From positions 1-64,000 of the forward strand of contig NZ_LWBP01000205.1 in the NCBI RefSeq assembly GCF_002078015.1: a DNA stretch of 64,000 bases, given 5' to 3'. Positions 53,701 to 61,756 of this stretch are shown here, in pieces. This DNA comes from Niastella populi (GTDB lineage Bacteria; Bacteroidota; Bacteroidia; Chitinophagales; Chitinophagaceae). Made by a program: the position numbers and the translations under genes. Within the stretch, counting starts at the first letter, position 1. The number at the start of each line of letters is the position of its first letter. The notes beneath the pieces are model-generated. The model did not search any database and was not told where the DNA came from. It saw nothing but the letters and a program-made list of their open reading frames with translations.

Positions 53701-56465
53701 TCAGTAGGTGTTATTCCCGGTTCAGTAGCATTGGCGATCATATAATTCAGCTGCTCGGGTTTAAAACGGGCCGTTTGAATACTTTGGCAGAGGGTAATAA
53801 AATCGAGCAATATATAAGGCGTTTGAAAAACATTGCCATTGGGATACATGGAGATCAACTGCAACAATCTTTTTACCGGCAGTCTCAGGTATCTGGCCAG
53901 CATACCATGCCTGATGATTACCGACAGGTTCGCAATTGATAATACATCGGGCAAAGCGGCTTTCGTGCGGATCTGTATAATATCATCGGCGGTAAGTTGC
54001 AGCGCCGCCATAATACCGGCCATATGTGCACTGATGGTTGGGGCCCCGGCCAGGATATTGCCGTTGGCGTCGGGTGCAAACACCGGATCAATTGACAATA
54101 TATTCGGTGAAAGAAAGATCTTTTTATACATGCTTGGCTCACCATGCGTTTGTATATTACCAAAAGCGATCAGCAACCGTTCGAGGGTTAAACCGGTATG
54201 GTTAAGCAATTGTAAAACATGCGACAGGGCCGCTATAATATGTGGCCTGATGTCGTAGGTTGTACTGGTAGCAGGCCAAAGCGCAACCAATGCCATATCG
54301 GTTTGCTGTATACTCAGGTTTAATTTTCGCCATAACCTGATGAATCGCTGGAGGGTATCATATTCGCCAGTAGTTAAAGGCGTTCCATCGAGGTGCTGCA
54401 ATACAGCCTTACTGATATCACCGGCCATGGCTACCTGATAAAGGTCTGCCGCCGGACCACCCTGGTTGTAATAATAATAATTGTCGCTATTACCAGGTGT
54501 TGTGCCGCCCAATTCAAGCACCATCATTTTACCCACATTTTCAAAGTGCTGCAATACCCATTCGGCCACTGCATTTTTATCGGCCTGCGAATCAAACGCT
54601 CCCTGCAGCAAAGCGATCACCTGGGCATATTTTGCAGCAGGTTCGGTTGCATTTACCACCAGTGACTGCAGATACCGGTAACTGTATGGAATGCGGTTCA
54701 TCATCGCCAGCGCCGCTCCCGTTGGCCGGGCCTTATTTACACTTTTGGTTTCAAGAATAGTGTACAGCTCTTTAAAGCTGATACCGGTTCGGGGTAAAAA
54801 ACTGTTTTTCACCATCTTCAGCTCCGATAACATGGCAGCTTCAGTTTCAAAACCATAATACTGCCAAACGGGTTTTACGCCTATGAGGGTCTGGTATTCG
54901 CCTACTGTATGGGTTTTTCCCAGTTTTGCATCATAATATTCCTTTCTATAAAAATCTTCTTTGGTAAGAATTACATATTCCTCTCTCGACAATTGAAGCA
55001 GTTCCGCCGCTCTTGCATTTTGCATGGCAAAACGTTCTTCCGGGTTGCCTGCCACTTCAAAAGCGTTCATGATGCCATAGCGGCTGGCGCCTGATTTCTG
55101 CAACAACAGCCTAATGGCATCCAGCGGCTGGTTGTATGGAAGGGTAAAGGGATATACCGCGTTATTGAGTGTTCTGTAAGCATTGTAGTTTATGTGCTGC
55201 GGCACGGCAAGCAACTCTTCGCTTTTTTCCTCTGTTACATTAAAAACGTCCAGCTGCACATTGCCTTCAGCCTGGTAACCGGGCAAATGAGCGATAAAGC
55301 TTTCCATCACTTCATTCACAATATCTATGTACGGAAGGGCGGTTTCGGCATTTTCGCAGGTGAGCCGGAGGTTGCCGATATCGGGCCGGCGTTTCAGCAG
55401 TTCATCCAATGGCGATGGGTAACCACTATAACGAAGGTATTGCAATAGTTCAACCAGGTACGATGAAGCACTGTAAACCGAACGGCATTCATCGCATTCA
55501 CACAGGTCGGCATTACCAAACAGGGTTTCCCAGTTTAACAGTAAATTATCCTGTTCGGCCATTTCTTTTACAACGGCAATCGCCTCTTCCCGACCGGTTT
55601 TACCATCGATTGCGGCTACGGAAGTACTGGTTATGCTATCTCGCAGGGCAGCCAACAAAAATTCATTGCGCGTATTGATATTCGCAGCCTGCTCATATAC
55701 CTGTTCAGCCAGGGCTTCACCGCCCAGTTGTTCAGCATAGGTGTTTACAAAAACCTGTTTGGGATGCGTAACAACTTTGTGTGCTGAGGTGAGACCGGCA
55801 TTCATCAAGGCCGGTAATAAATCGGGCGTATCGCTCAGTGAACTGATACGCTGGATATTTTTCAGGATATCCATCACTTCGGTTCGCAATACCGGGTCTA
55901 CCTTTGCCAGGCTGGTTTTGTTTTGCCTGGCGGCTGCATATACCGACGTACTTCGGATATTAAATTCCGGATGTTGTTCAAAGAACGACAAAAGCCCTTT
56001 CCTGATATCTTTATCCTTTATGGGCAATTCATTATCCTTTACCATTCGTTCGATCACCGCCGAGGGCTCCTTATGGTAAAGTTGCTTTTCAATCTGACGT
56101 GCATAATGCTCCTGTTGTTGTTCGGGTGTGTCGCCTGCAATTTCTTCCGGAAAAGGCACGTTCTTCAACAGGGTTTTAATCTTTTTCCGGTTGTAGGTAA
56201 GGGCCATTTCGCGTACTGTGTTCACTTTCTCCTGTAATGAGGACACCAGTGATGCATTGTCGCTTGTTACGTCGGCCAGGTGATGCACCAATTCAAGCTT
56301 TGTGATCTCCTCTGCCGAAAGACCTTCTTTCAACAATGTTTCCTGTATTCCGCCCCATTCGTTTTTATGAGCGGTATAGGCATTTAAAAACAGTTCCTGC
56401 TTTTCACCGGCGATAAACGATGATAATAATTGTTTTCTGGTTTCCGTCTTTTTTCGAGAACTCAT
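47709..56465 (-). CDS. Tc toxin subunit A (pore-forming translocator)
   Basis: 2918 residues, no signal peptide. Order: helical N-terminal region; VRP1/shell part with CECDECRSVYSASSYLVELLQYL at about 318-345; a PA14-like insert at about 1130-1230 (TWEGYLIPAADDNYTIVIAATEQPALWIDDQQITM); neuraminidase-like domain at about 1600-1800 (NYLVPVVWKNRLLLFWPVF); pore-forming coiled-coil at about 2260-2410; TcB-binding domain at about 2560-2860 (FELNFRDDRFLPFEGAGAIGRWRLELP). The length and order match TcdA/TcA pentamers that inject TcB-TcC cargo. First gene of the operon; no chaperone or holin gene follows. Confidence 0.9.
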   Translation of the reverse strand: MSSRKKTETRKQLLSSFIAGEKQELFLNAYTAHKNEWGGIQETLLKEGLSAEEITKLELVHHLADVTSDNASLVSSLQEKVNTVREMALTYNRKKIKTLLKNVPFPEEIAGDTPEQQQEHYARQIEKQLYHKEPSAVIERMVKDNELPIKDKDIRKGLLSFFEQHPEFNIRSTSVYAAARQNKTSLAKVDPVLRTEVMDILKNIQRISSLSDTPDLLPALMNAGLTSAHKVVTHPKQVFVNTYAEQLGGEALAEQVYEQAANINTRNEFLLAALRDSITSTSVAAIDGKTGREEAIAVVKEMAEQDNLLLNWETLFGNADLCECDECRSVYSASSYLVELLQYLRYSGYPSPLDELLKRRPDIGNLRLTCENAETALPYIDIVNEVMESFIAHLPGYQAEGNVQLDVFNVTEEKSEELLAVPQHINYNAYRTLNNAVYPFTLPYNQPLDAIRLLLQKSGASRYGIMNAFEVAGNPEERFAMQNARAAELLQLSREEYVILTKEDFYRKEYYDAKLGKTHTVGEYQTLIGVKPVWQYYGFETEAAMLSELKMVKNSFLPRTGISFKELYTILETKSVNKARPTGAALAMMNRIPYSYRYLQSLVVNATEPAAKYAQVIALLQGAFDSQADKNAVAEWVLQHFENVGKMMVLELGGTTPGNSDNYYYYNQGGPAADLYQVAMAGDISKAVLQHLDGTPLTTGEYDTLQRFIRLWRKLNLSIQQTDMALVALWPATSTTYDIRPHIIAALSHVLQLLNHTGLTLERLLIAFGNIQTHGEPSMYKKIFLSPNILSIDPVFAPDANGNILAGAPTISAHMAGIMAALQLTADDIIQIRTKAALPDVLSIANLSVIIRHGMLARYLRLPVKRLLQLISMYPNGNVFQTPYILLDFITLCQSIQTARFKPEQLNYMIANATEPGITPTERSVLTIARDLHEALKANALQYVIPEYITAELLHRQLLLVFEKDIADKVIALLKGSTVYTHKVNARLSIEVPERLASRFSYDASSGTMSVNGILHEEDWSEIGGLSKDKSFQKGVSILSGQPGLFINDSLFALFPANSAERNAVLAPDNDDATAQAKIALCYNQYIPLLKKKQSQQLIIDRLSAGIQLDAATTEWLLTGLLTSADGTKSLLTDIEKLGDPVATGSTWEGYLIPAADDNYTIVIAATEQPALWIDDQQITMQHIAGIAGQYETTALKLKAGQLYKLKVTEINGELSRLSWKTPTVPKLQIPESCLFPGVSNTAFDAAYRKLHKAALFINGFSFTTEELKQLYLCKGGFEGMDLNNITMTLMRRFAEYTVVRNRHRKGSISLAAFLAWTRNPVNATLAEKMVALTGWDLALVQALISTTQFNCSPVTFFNEKPLDKLYNAVVLAEQTGIDTARLISWAVPLTDFDKCYQQAESIKGSLRARYTEEDWQQTIKPVNDQLRSNQRNALISYLLVQPALKQWAHNRNMLLDANALFDFFLLDVQMESVMETSRIRQALSSVQSFVQRCFLGLEKEVDVNALDRNRWEWMQQYRTWEANRKVFLYPENWIEPDLRDTRSPFFKELEAELLQQDMNQENLEAAVRNYLNKLHEVSNLDVSAVYQQYQGAHRSLSVSHVFARTRSVPYGYYYRKFDHYDRSWTPWDKIDADIQLIESDNTQWQPNRPLNGNYLVPVVWKNRLLLFWPVFTKKAAENGSSGSTVSEMSIVDISNKKTKLIRPLEYYEVRLAWSEHKNGKWTAGQTSGVALNTPAREANALQAGKFMFIQDTKTEHLTINVYHAGELSASKPLATPIGMFTFHDNNHINLSASLPDHYSIYRHHPVGVETMFNHFYSVGQTNLDINFSYIATDQGLILLKELSEFKVVRTLQRDCDNSINDDETTLVYQEEHTGNTHNRTMVRYQSNYQDIYHDIENLYHPYTGEFLQQLNQNGLPGLLSTLTQAETKFAATPESYQGIRIVKWPEAGVEFGKGIDNLFKESVGTYSIYNWELFFHIPLIIADRLSKNRQYEQARNWFHYIFNPLATGAENNVRRYWQFLPFKTSPVDTITSIMYSLRNGHYSSEIFAWRENPYNPHLVARTRPAAYMRTVVMKYLDNLVAWGDELYRQNTMETINQALMLYVTAGHLLGPRPQVLPDRGKVAPQTYNSLKDKWDSFGNALVEMELAFPYSGQVTYEGGLQNGKPYRGNNIYGFGASLYFNIPNNPQLLQYWDTVADRLFKIRHSMNIDGVVQKLALFEPPIDPALLVRAAANGISISSVLNDFNVSMPYYRFRHLTAKALEICSEVKALGSQLLSVIERRDAEALSVLRSTHEVNVLNAVKAVKLAQLEEAKAQQEILNKTRENTGKRLKHFQQLLGIDTSVPATHAAYREIAGNYPKTVAGSVAKLIAMEKEDMDKARMAADKQKVAGTIEVSAARAGMLPTISANAQPFGIGVSVSAGGSTLGAYLSGKARGVQIDSSILQFESSAAAKNAGFLRQRQDWVLQANSAGNELVQIDKQLLAAQIRIALAEKEWKSHELQIAQAGDMHAYLTSKYTNQELYQWMEGQVRQVYRQAYQLAYDIARKAEKAYRFERGETNTSFIKLAYWDGQRDGLLAGEQLSLAIRQLEKAYMDTHKREYEITKHVSLAQWDPFALISLKETGSCELALPEEMFDLDFPGHFMRRIKTVSISIPCVAGPYTSISATLTLLHDKTRVSNLTGPQYTEDTGAADDRFVSNFVQLQSIAVSQAQHDNGMFELNFRDDRFLPFEGAGAIGRWRLELPDAFRQFDYDTIPDVVFHLQYTAREGGSMLKQAAVSSLNNHLKDAAAASGMSRLFSVRQEFSTEWHRFLNPLGDTAQVLSLTGLQDRLPFFTRSKSVTGIEVTGVDLLIRGTVTGIQLNGTSLSPAAAIGDLIHFSASGNFPAITDAWQFTPDNAIDAELQDAWLIVSYSLHTNL

Positions 56466-57193
56466 GGCATTAAGGTTTATAAAAAAGTTTGTTTGTGATT
56501 GTTATATAAGAAGAAAGTGCCTGCCCATAGGGCAAAAACATTATACCGGCCGAGGCAAAGCCCAAACCGATGCACCAAACATACCTACCAGCTATAGCAT
56601 ACGGGAAATACTGAAGAGAAAGAATAATGGATGATAAAAGTCTTTCCTATAAGATCACGCGTAACATAAGGGATCGATCATGTGAAGTTAATTGCGACCG
56701 GCATACAAAATATCAGGTCGTCGGCGAACTGTAGTTTTTGATACATGAATTGCATTAATACAAATTGTTATTCCAACAATCGTATTCTACGCCATGCCAT
56801 GTGCGGCCATTGCTGATATGCAGAACCGGCGCGGGGTTTCAACGATGACAAAAACAAAATGGCCGCCATAAATGGAGCAGCTGCATTGCCCCCGGCTTTG
56901 TCTGGAAAAACTGTTATTAGCGTTTCTACATAGATTTGCAGATCCAACACGAATGTTTGTCCCCCAAATGAACATCCTTCATATTCAGTTAAAGTAATTG
57001 AACCAATGGGGAATGATTTTTTCTGTATTTATAATTAGTTGCTGTAAGAAATTTTAAGGATTGTGTGGAAAAAGATCCATCATGATACCTTGATGCATTT
57101 TCTACCATACGGTTGATAGCTTTAACTGAAGGAATTCAGTTAAACCAATGAGAACGATATTGATGCATTCAAATACAAACAAATATTCAGATC
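56466..57193. other. 728-base intergenic region upstream of the Tc operon
   Basis: No convincing gene; a 60-residue minus-strand frame near 56950 has no family likeness. A minus-strand TATAAT lies about 55 bases before the TcA start with TTTGGG 15 bases upstream, a sigma70-like arrangement unusual for this phylum and only tentative. The decamer ttcagttaaa or its inverse occurs three times (56984-56993 and the two arms of 57121-57144). Confidence 0.4.
57121..57144. repeat. 10-bp inverted repeat upstream of the DUF4136 gene
   Basis: tttaactgaa-ggaa-ttcagttaaa is a perfect 10-bp stem with a 4-base loop, 50 bases upstream of the ATG at 57194. No T-tract follows, so an operator is more likely than a terminator. 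A third copy of one arm is at 56984-56993. Confidence 0.5.
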
Positions 57194-57775
57194 ATGAAAA
57201 AGATTACAACATTGTGTGTTATTGGATTGTCGTTTTTCGTTAGCTGCGGGCCTTCTAATACGCGGGAAATAGGAAAAAATATTGATGCCGATGTGACGAA
57301 CCTGGCAGACGTTAAAACTTATGGCTGGATTACCGATGTAGATAAGATACCGGAAGCAAGGGTATTTGTAAGTCCAACAGGCGTATACGTATACAATAAC
57401 GAATCAGCCAGGAAAAGGATCAAAGATGCAATAGAATATGAATTGAATACACGTGGTTATAAAATGAAATCAGTTGGCGACCCTGGTATGACGGTTTCGT
57501 TTTTCATAACAGAACAGGCCGACACTTTGCGAAGAACAAGTGGGTATGTTACCATTGGTGGGGAAGCGGTAGTTTCAAACGATGATGTGGAGTGGGTGCC
57601 TGTTCAACCGGGAACCCTGATTATTAACCTGAATGATAATAAAACTCAAAAAATGGTTTGGCAGGGTTTTGCTTCGGGAATAATCGCACAGGAAAATATA
57701 AACAATGAGCAAAAAATAAGGGAAGCTGTTTCTTCGATATTCGACCAGTTTAACTATGAAGCTAAAGGTAAATGA
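57194..57775 (+). CDS. DUF4136 lipoprotein
   Basis: 193 residues with lipobox FFVSC (Cys18). DUF4136 pattern: KTYGWITDVDKIPEARVFV, ARKRIKDAIEYELNTRGYKM, GMTVSFFITEQADT, TLIINLNDNKTQKMVWQGFASG and a C-terminal helix (EQKIREAVSSIFDQF). Such lipoproteins are widespread in Bacteroidota envelopes; function undefined. A 10-bp inverted repeat precedes it and a 13-bp inverted repeat (57836-57863) follows. It stands alone between the Tc operon and the AAA-ATPase gene. Confidence 0.88.
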   Translation: MKKITTLCVIGLSFFVSCGPSNTREIGKNIDADVTNLADVKTYGWITDVDKIPEARVFVSPTGVYVYNNESARKRIKDAIEYELNTRGYKMKSVGDPGMTVSFFITEQADTLRRTSGYVTIGGEAVVSNDDVEWVPVQPGTLIINLNDNKTQKMVWQGFASGIIAQENINNEQKIREAVSSIFDQFNYEAKGK

Positions 57776-58099
57776 CAATAATTCATGTATGGTCAAAATA
57801 TTCTTCTGAAAGGGATACCCGGCACCAGCTTTAGTTAACCGATAAAGCGGGCTTTATCGGTTAGTTACAACTATACAGAAAATCATTGAAAATGCAGGCG
57901 GGACATATATTTTAAACAAAAAGCCCGTCTTTCGACGAGCTTCCTGTGAACCGGATTGGAAATTCTTCAAACCAGTTGAAAGAAGATTAACCAAACTATA
58001 AACTTTTAAATCACTGATACTAAGCAAGATGTATCGTTCCGGGTAAACAAATAATATACTCTTGCAGATTTAGTTGGTGAATAATTAATTGTAGTGGGT
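57776..58099. other. Intergenic region with a 13-bp inverted repeat
   Basis: 324 bases without a gene. The main element is taaccgataaagc-gg-gctttatcggtta (57836-57863), a perfect 13-bp stem without T-tract. A weaker imperfect hairpin (aaaagcccgtc-ttt-cgacgagct, about 57920-57942) follows and may end transcription. No promoter was found for either flanking gene. Confidence 0.45.
57836..57863. repeat. 13-bp perfect inverted repeat
   Basis: taaccgataaagc/gctttatcggtta with a 2-base centre (gg). It is 61 bases beyond the DUF4136 stop. Could be a terminator-like hairpin without U-tract or a binding site. Confidence 0.6.
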
Positions 58100-59638
58100 T
58101 CAAAGTATCTCTTTTACCAGATAATCATCCACCGCTCGTTTCTCACCGGAAAAGTTTATCCCGATGGCATATTTTTTCCGCGCATCTGATTGGAAAGGAT
58201 GGAGATATTTTTTTTCTATAATCTGATCCAATGCCTGCTGTGCAGTGCTATTTAGGTTTAATTCTATAGCATAGATATATGCAGATGTTTGTACAATTAC
58301 GTCGCATCTGCCATGCGCACTATGCGCTTCGCTTCTGATATCTACACCTAACCTCGTTAGTGCTAAATGAAATATAATACGAAATATCGATTCACTTTCG
58401 GCCTTCCAATGGTCGTAAGGAATAGTAGAGATAAGTGTGTTCAAACCTTGTATCAACTTAGGAAAATCCTTATTTATCAGCGCCCCGGTGATATCTTCTG
58501 TAATGGGTGAGGAATATTTGGGAAATACTTCCCTGTAGGTGCTTAATAAGGCATCCTTAAGACTGTTTTCTACTTCTTTATTTGGATATCCTAATTCACA
58601 GGTGCCCGATTTCGGAAAAAAGGTTTTTATGGTAAGATATCCCGTTTGAAACAGGAGCGCTTCTGATACCGGATTTTCAAGATCAAAACTACCCAACTCC
58701 GTAAGCGTCGCATTAACACTATCAAACTCAAACTGCCTTTGCTTTTTTAACGCTTTTACCAGGAAGGTAGGTGTGCCTGTTTCGAACCAAAAATTATCGA
58801 ACCGTTGTTGCTTGAACAAAAGGAGAAGAGAAAATGGATTATAAAGAGTGTGTTTTCCCGTCCAGGAGTATCCATTATACCAATACTTAGTTTCTTCCAG
58901 TAACTCCTTATATCCAATCTCAAATTTTATTGCCAGGGCATTTAATTCAGGTGGAAAATTTGTTTCCAGCTCAGCCTGGGTTATGCCAGCCAGGTCGTTC
59001 ATTGATTCTGCAAGGGAAATATCCTCAATATTATTCAACCCTGAAAATATACTCACTTTACTAAAGCGGCTAACACCTGTTATCAGCAGAAAACGAATAT
59101 AATCATCGGCATCCTTTAGAACAGAATAAAAGCTTCTGAAAATAGCCCGGTTTTCTTCTGCTTTGGGCACATGATCCAAAAAATCTATAATGGGTTTGTC
59201 ATACTCATCAATTAAAATTACCACCCTTTCTTTAGCTCCGGCTTTACTGATCAGTTCAGTGAATTTATCCTTGATATTGGTTTCTTTCAGTGAAAAACCG
59301 AGATCAATTGCCAGTCTGTCCAGTTTCTGGCTAATTGCCAATTCCAGCCTAATCAGTTCATAGGGCATTTTGCTGAATCGAAGATGGATTACAGGGTGTT
59401 TGCGTTCCCAATTCCATTTGTCTTCTATCCAAAGATCCTTGAAGAGATCCTTTCTGCCACTAAATATCTCCTTGATAGTAGAGATCAGGAGCGATTTTCC
59501 AAAACGTCTGGGACGGCTAAGAAAAAAATACTTGCCTGATTCAATTAAAGTATGAATCAATCGCGTCTTATCGACATAAATGTATTTACCCTCCCTTATT
59601 TCTTTAAAGCTCTGTATACCAACAGGATATTTACGCAC
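58100..59638 (-). CDS. AAA-ATPase-like protein with PD-(D/E)xK nuclease domain lacking its Lys
   Basis: 512 residues from GTG 59638, the usual family start (MRKYPVGIQSFKEIREGKYIYVDKT). AAA-ATPase_like domain at about 1-210: Walker A SRPRRFGKSLL (41-51), Walker B VVILIDEYDKP, arginine-containing sensor GVSRFSKVS. The PDDEXK_9 domain at about 410-505 has Asp446 (GRCDVIV) and Glu459 (YAIEL), but the catalytic Lys of the E-x-K motif is Asn461 (AAC). The nuclease is therefore probably inactive or altered. The family is widespread and of unknown role, often in defence islands. Divergent from the Wadjet operon, 113 bases away. Confidence 0.85.
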   Translation of the reverse strand: MRKYPVGIQSFKEIREGKYIYVDKTRLIHTLIESGKYFFLSRPRRFGKSLLISTIKEIFSGRKDLFKDLWIEDKWNWERKHPVIHLRFSKMPYELIRLELAISQKLDRLAIDLGFSLKETNIKDKFTELISKAGAKERVVILIDEYDKPIIDFLDHVPKAEENRAIFRSFYSVLKDADDYIRFLLITGVSRFSKVSIFSGLNNIEDISLAESMNDLAGITQAELETNFPPELNALAIKFEIGYKELLEETKYWYNGYSWTGKHTLYNPFSLLLLFKQQRFDNFWFETGTPTFLVKALKKQRQFEFDSVNATLTELGSFDLENPVSEALLFQTGYLTIKTFFPKSGTCELGYPNKEVENSLKDALLSTYREVFPKYSSPITEDITGALINKDFPKLIQGLNTLISTIPYDHWKAESESIFRIIFHLALTRLGVDIRSEAHSAHGRCDVIVQTSAYIYAIELNLNSTAQQALDQIIEKKYLHPFQSDARKKYAIGINFSGEKRAVDDYLVKEIL

Positions 59639-59689
59639 ATGTACAAAAATAGCAAAATCCGCATTAGCGCGGCCCCCGGCAATAAAATA

Positions 59690-59719
59690 TTGCTAACATA
59701 TTTAGCTTTTCTTAACTTG
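59690..59719 (+). promoter_or_regulatory. Possible promoter TTG-N20-TAACTTG for the Wadjet operon
   Basis: TTG (59690-59692) followed 20 bases later by TAACTTG (59713-59719), one base short of the TAnnTTTG consensus, 32 bases upstream of the jetA ATG at 59752. Tentative. Confidence 0.35.
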
Positions 59720-59751
59720 CAACGCACCACCAGAAAACCAGCCTTTTTACC

Positions 59752-61176
59752 ATGAATTTCGAGAAAGCCCTTACATTTTATCGCAATGATAAAACCCTGC
59801 AAATACTGAGGGCCGACCATTTTCCATTATTGGTAAGTTTTTTTCATTTAGCTTTCAAGCAACAGGAAAAGATCGCTTATCCGCAATCAGACCTGGCTGG
59901 CCTGTTGGGTGATTTTTTGTTTTCGCTCGAGCGTCAGGGTATTGCAGACTATAACAAGCCGCCTCTTGATTACCTGCAAAAGTGGGCGCAACAGGGTTAT
60001 CTCCGGCGTTACTATGAAACAGCCGATGAACCCGTGTATGAATTATCCCCCGCTAGTGAAAATGCCCTGAAATGGCTGGAAGATCTGAATAAACAGCAAT
60101 TTGTTGGAACCCACAGCCGATTACTGCAGTTCTTCTCCCTGCTGCAGCAAATAGTGAACAGAACGGCAGGACCTTATGAAAGAATACAGCAATTACAGGC
60201 TGAAAGAAAAAAAATCGATGAAGAGATTGAGCAAATAAAAAAAGGCAATTATGCGAAACCGACAGAGACGCAATTGAAGGAAGACTATTTTCTGGCCGAA
60301 GAAACAGCAAAGCGATTATTGTCCGACTTCAGGCAGGTAGAGGAGAATTTCAGGGAACTGGATACACAAACACGGCAAACGATCATAAGAAGCAACCTGG
60401 CCAAAGGCGCCCTGCTCGATGCTATTTTTGAACAACAGGATTACCTTTGGAATACCGACCAGGGCAAAAGCTTTAAGGCTTTCTGGGAATTTCTCATGAG
60501 CGAAAGCATGCAACATGAACTGGAAACGCTCATTGAAAAACTCAATACCATTCCTGTCATAAAACAGGTAAAACAGGAACAGATCGTTGACCGTATCAAA
60601 ACCAACCTCGTAGAGGCCGGTGATAAGGTTAACAGAAGTAATGACGGACTGATTGAACAATTACGAAAGTATGTTGAACAGAAAAACCTTTCTGAAAGCC
60701 GGCACATTCTCAGAAGTATCGAACGCATAGAAAACCTCTTATTGGAACATAAAGATGATATCGATCCGCAACAACCGTTAATGGAAATCGATAGCCTTTT
60801 CCGTCCAACCTTCATCATGGAACGCCCCCTGTTTACCCCGCCGTTGAAAGTTTCTTTTACAGAAACGATCATCGAGGATGGTAAAGCCGAGGCCGACACG
60901 AATGTGCTGTTTGAACAGTTTTATATCAACCTCGATGAATTGCGCAACAATGTCAAAGCGCTGCTGCGGTCCCGGTCACAGATCCCCCTGCAGGAATTGT
61001 TAAACCACTACCGGCCGACAAAAGGAATTGCAGAGATACTTGGCTATATGCAAATTGCCACCGGCGACAGCAGGCACTATATAAACAACGAGCAAACAGA
61101 ACAGGTAACCGTATTCAATGCAGATACCGGCAAATCATACTCCTTAAAAACGCCTTTAATAATATTCAACAGGTAA
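59752..61176 (+). CDS. jetA: Wadjet JetA (DUF3375)
   Basis: 474 residues. N-terminal winged-helix region (LVSFFHLAFKQQEKIAYPQSDLAGLLGDFLFSLE, YLQKWAQQGYLRRYYE), a long coiled-coil core (about 140-340, ERIQQLQAERKKIDEEIEQIKKG) and a C-terminal winged-helix ending with the DUF3375 signature GIAEILGYMQIATGDSRHYINNEQTEQVTVFN. JetA is the MukF-like kleisin of the Wadjet SMC complex that extrudes and cleaves circular plasmids. It is followed by jetB after 2 bases. Confidence 0.9.
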   Translation: MNFEKALTFYRNDKTLQILRADHFPLLVSFFHLAFKQQEKIAYPQSDLAGLLGDFLFSLERQGIADYNKPPLDYLQKWAQQGYLRRYYETADEPVYELSPASENALKWLEDLNKQQFVGTHSRLLQFFSLLQQIVNRTAGPYERIQQLQAERKKIDEEIEQIKKGNYAKPTETQLKEDYFLAEETAKRLLSDFRQVEENFRELDTQTRQTIIRSNLAKGALLDAIFEQQDYLWNTDQGKSFKAFWEFLMSESMQHELETLIEKLNTIPVIKQVKQEQIVDRIKTNLVEAGDKVNRSNDGLIEQLRKYVEQKNLSESRHILRSIERIENLLLEHKDDIDPQQPLMEIDSLFRPTFIMERPLFTPPLKVSFTETIIEDGKAEADTNVLFEQFYINLDELRNNVKALLRSRSQIPLQELLNHYRPTKGIAEILGYMQIATGDSRHYINNEQTEQVTVFNADTGKSYSLKTPLIIFNR

Positions 61177-61178
61177 TT

Positions 61179-61745
61179 ATGACAACTGAATACGCTTTAA
61201 GCCTGATAACCTTATTGAAAGGCATACTCTATAACCATCAAAAGGCGGCCTGGGAAAATCTTTTGCAATATGAGCCTGAAATAAAAAAGTATTTTTTTGC
61301 GATAGGGCTCGATGTGTATATTGATAAAAGTGAAGGATATGCCTACTTACAACAAATAGAGCAGGAAGTGGAAACGGAACTCCCGAAACTTGCGGAAAAA
61401 CGCCAGTTGAATTTTTTCACCTCCCTCCTTTGCCTTGTGCTCAGGAAATACCTGCTTGAACAGGATGCGCAGGGCGGCTCTGTTCGCGCCATTATTACAC
61501 AACAGGAGATCATTCACCGTACCAGGTCTTTTCTGCCCGGTACTTCGGATGAAGCAAAACAGCAGGATAAGATCATTACCACCATCAATAAGGTCATAGA
61601 AATGGGGTTCCTGAGGAAACTGGAAGATGCTGAAAATAACTATGAGATCCATCGCATCATAAAAGGGTTCGTCAATGCCAGTGTAATTGACGATATGCTT
61701 CAAAGACTGCAACGGCACGCTATTGAAAAGAATATAACTGATTGA
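61179..61745 (+). CDS. jetB: Wadjet JetB (DUF4194)
   Basis: 188 residues. DUF4194 pattern: WENLLQYEPEIKKYFFAIGLDVYIDKSEGYAYLQ, then LLCLVLRKYLLEQDAQGG and the ending GFLRKLEDAENNYEIHRIIKGFVNASVIDDMLQRL. JetB is the MukE-like KITE subunit that joins JetA and JetC. Start is 2 bases after the jetA stop (tightly coupled), and jetC begins 11 bases after its stop. Confidence 0.92.
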   Translation: MTTEYALSLITLLKGILYNHQKAAWENLLQYEPEIKKYFFAIGLDVYIDKSEGYAYLQQIEQEVETELPKLAEKRQLNFFTSLLCLVLRKYLLEQDAQGGSVRAIITQQEIIHRTRSFLPGTSDEAKQQDKIITTINKVIEMGFLRKLEDAENNYEIHRIIKGFVNASVIDDMLQRLQRHAIEKNITD

Positions 61746-61756
61746 TAAATTTTCAT

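Noticed and set aside
56410-56560. TATAAT with TTTGGG upstream of the TcA gene as a sigma70 promoter
   Set aside because: Bacteroidota promoters use TTTG/TAnnTTTG; the spacing is short (15), so it is kept only as a remark in the intergenic entry.
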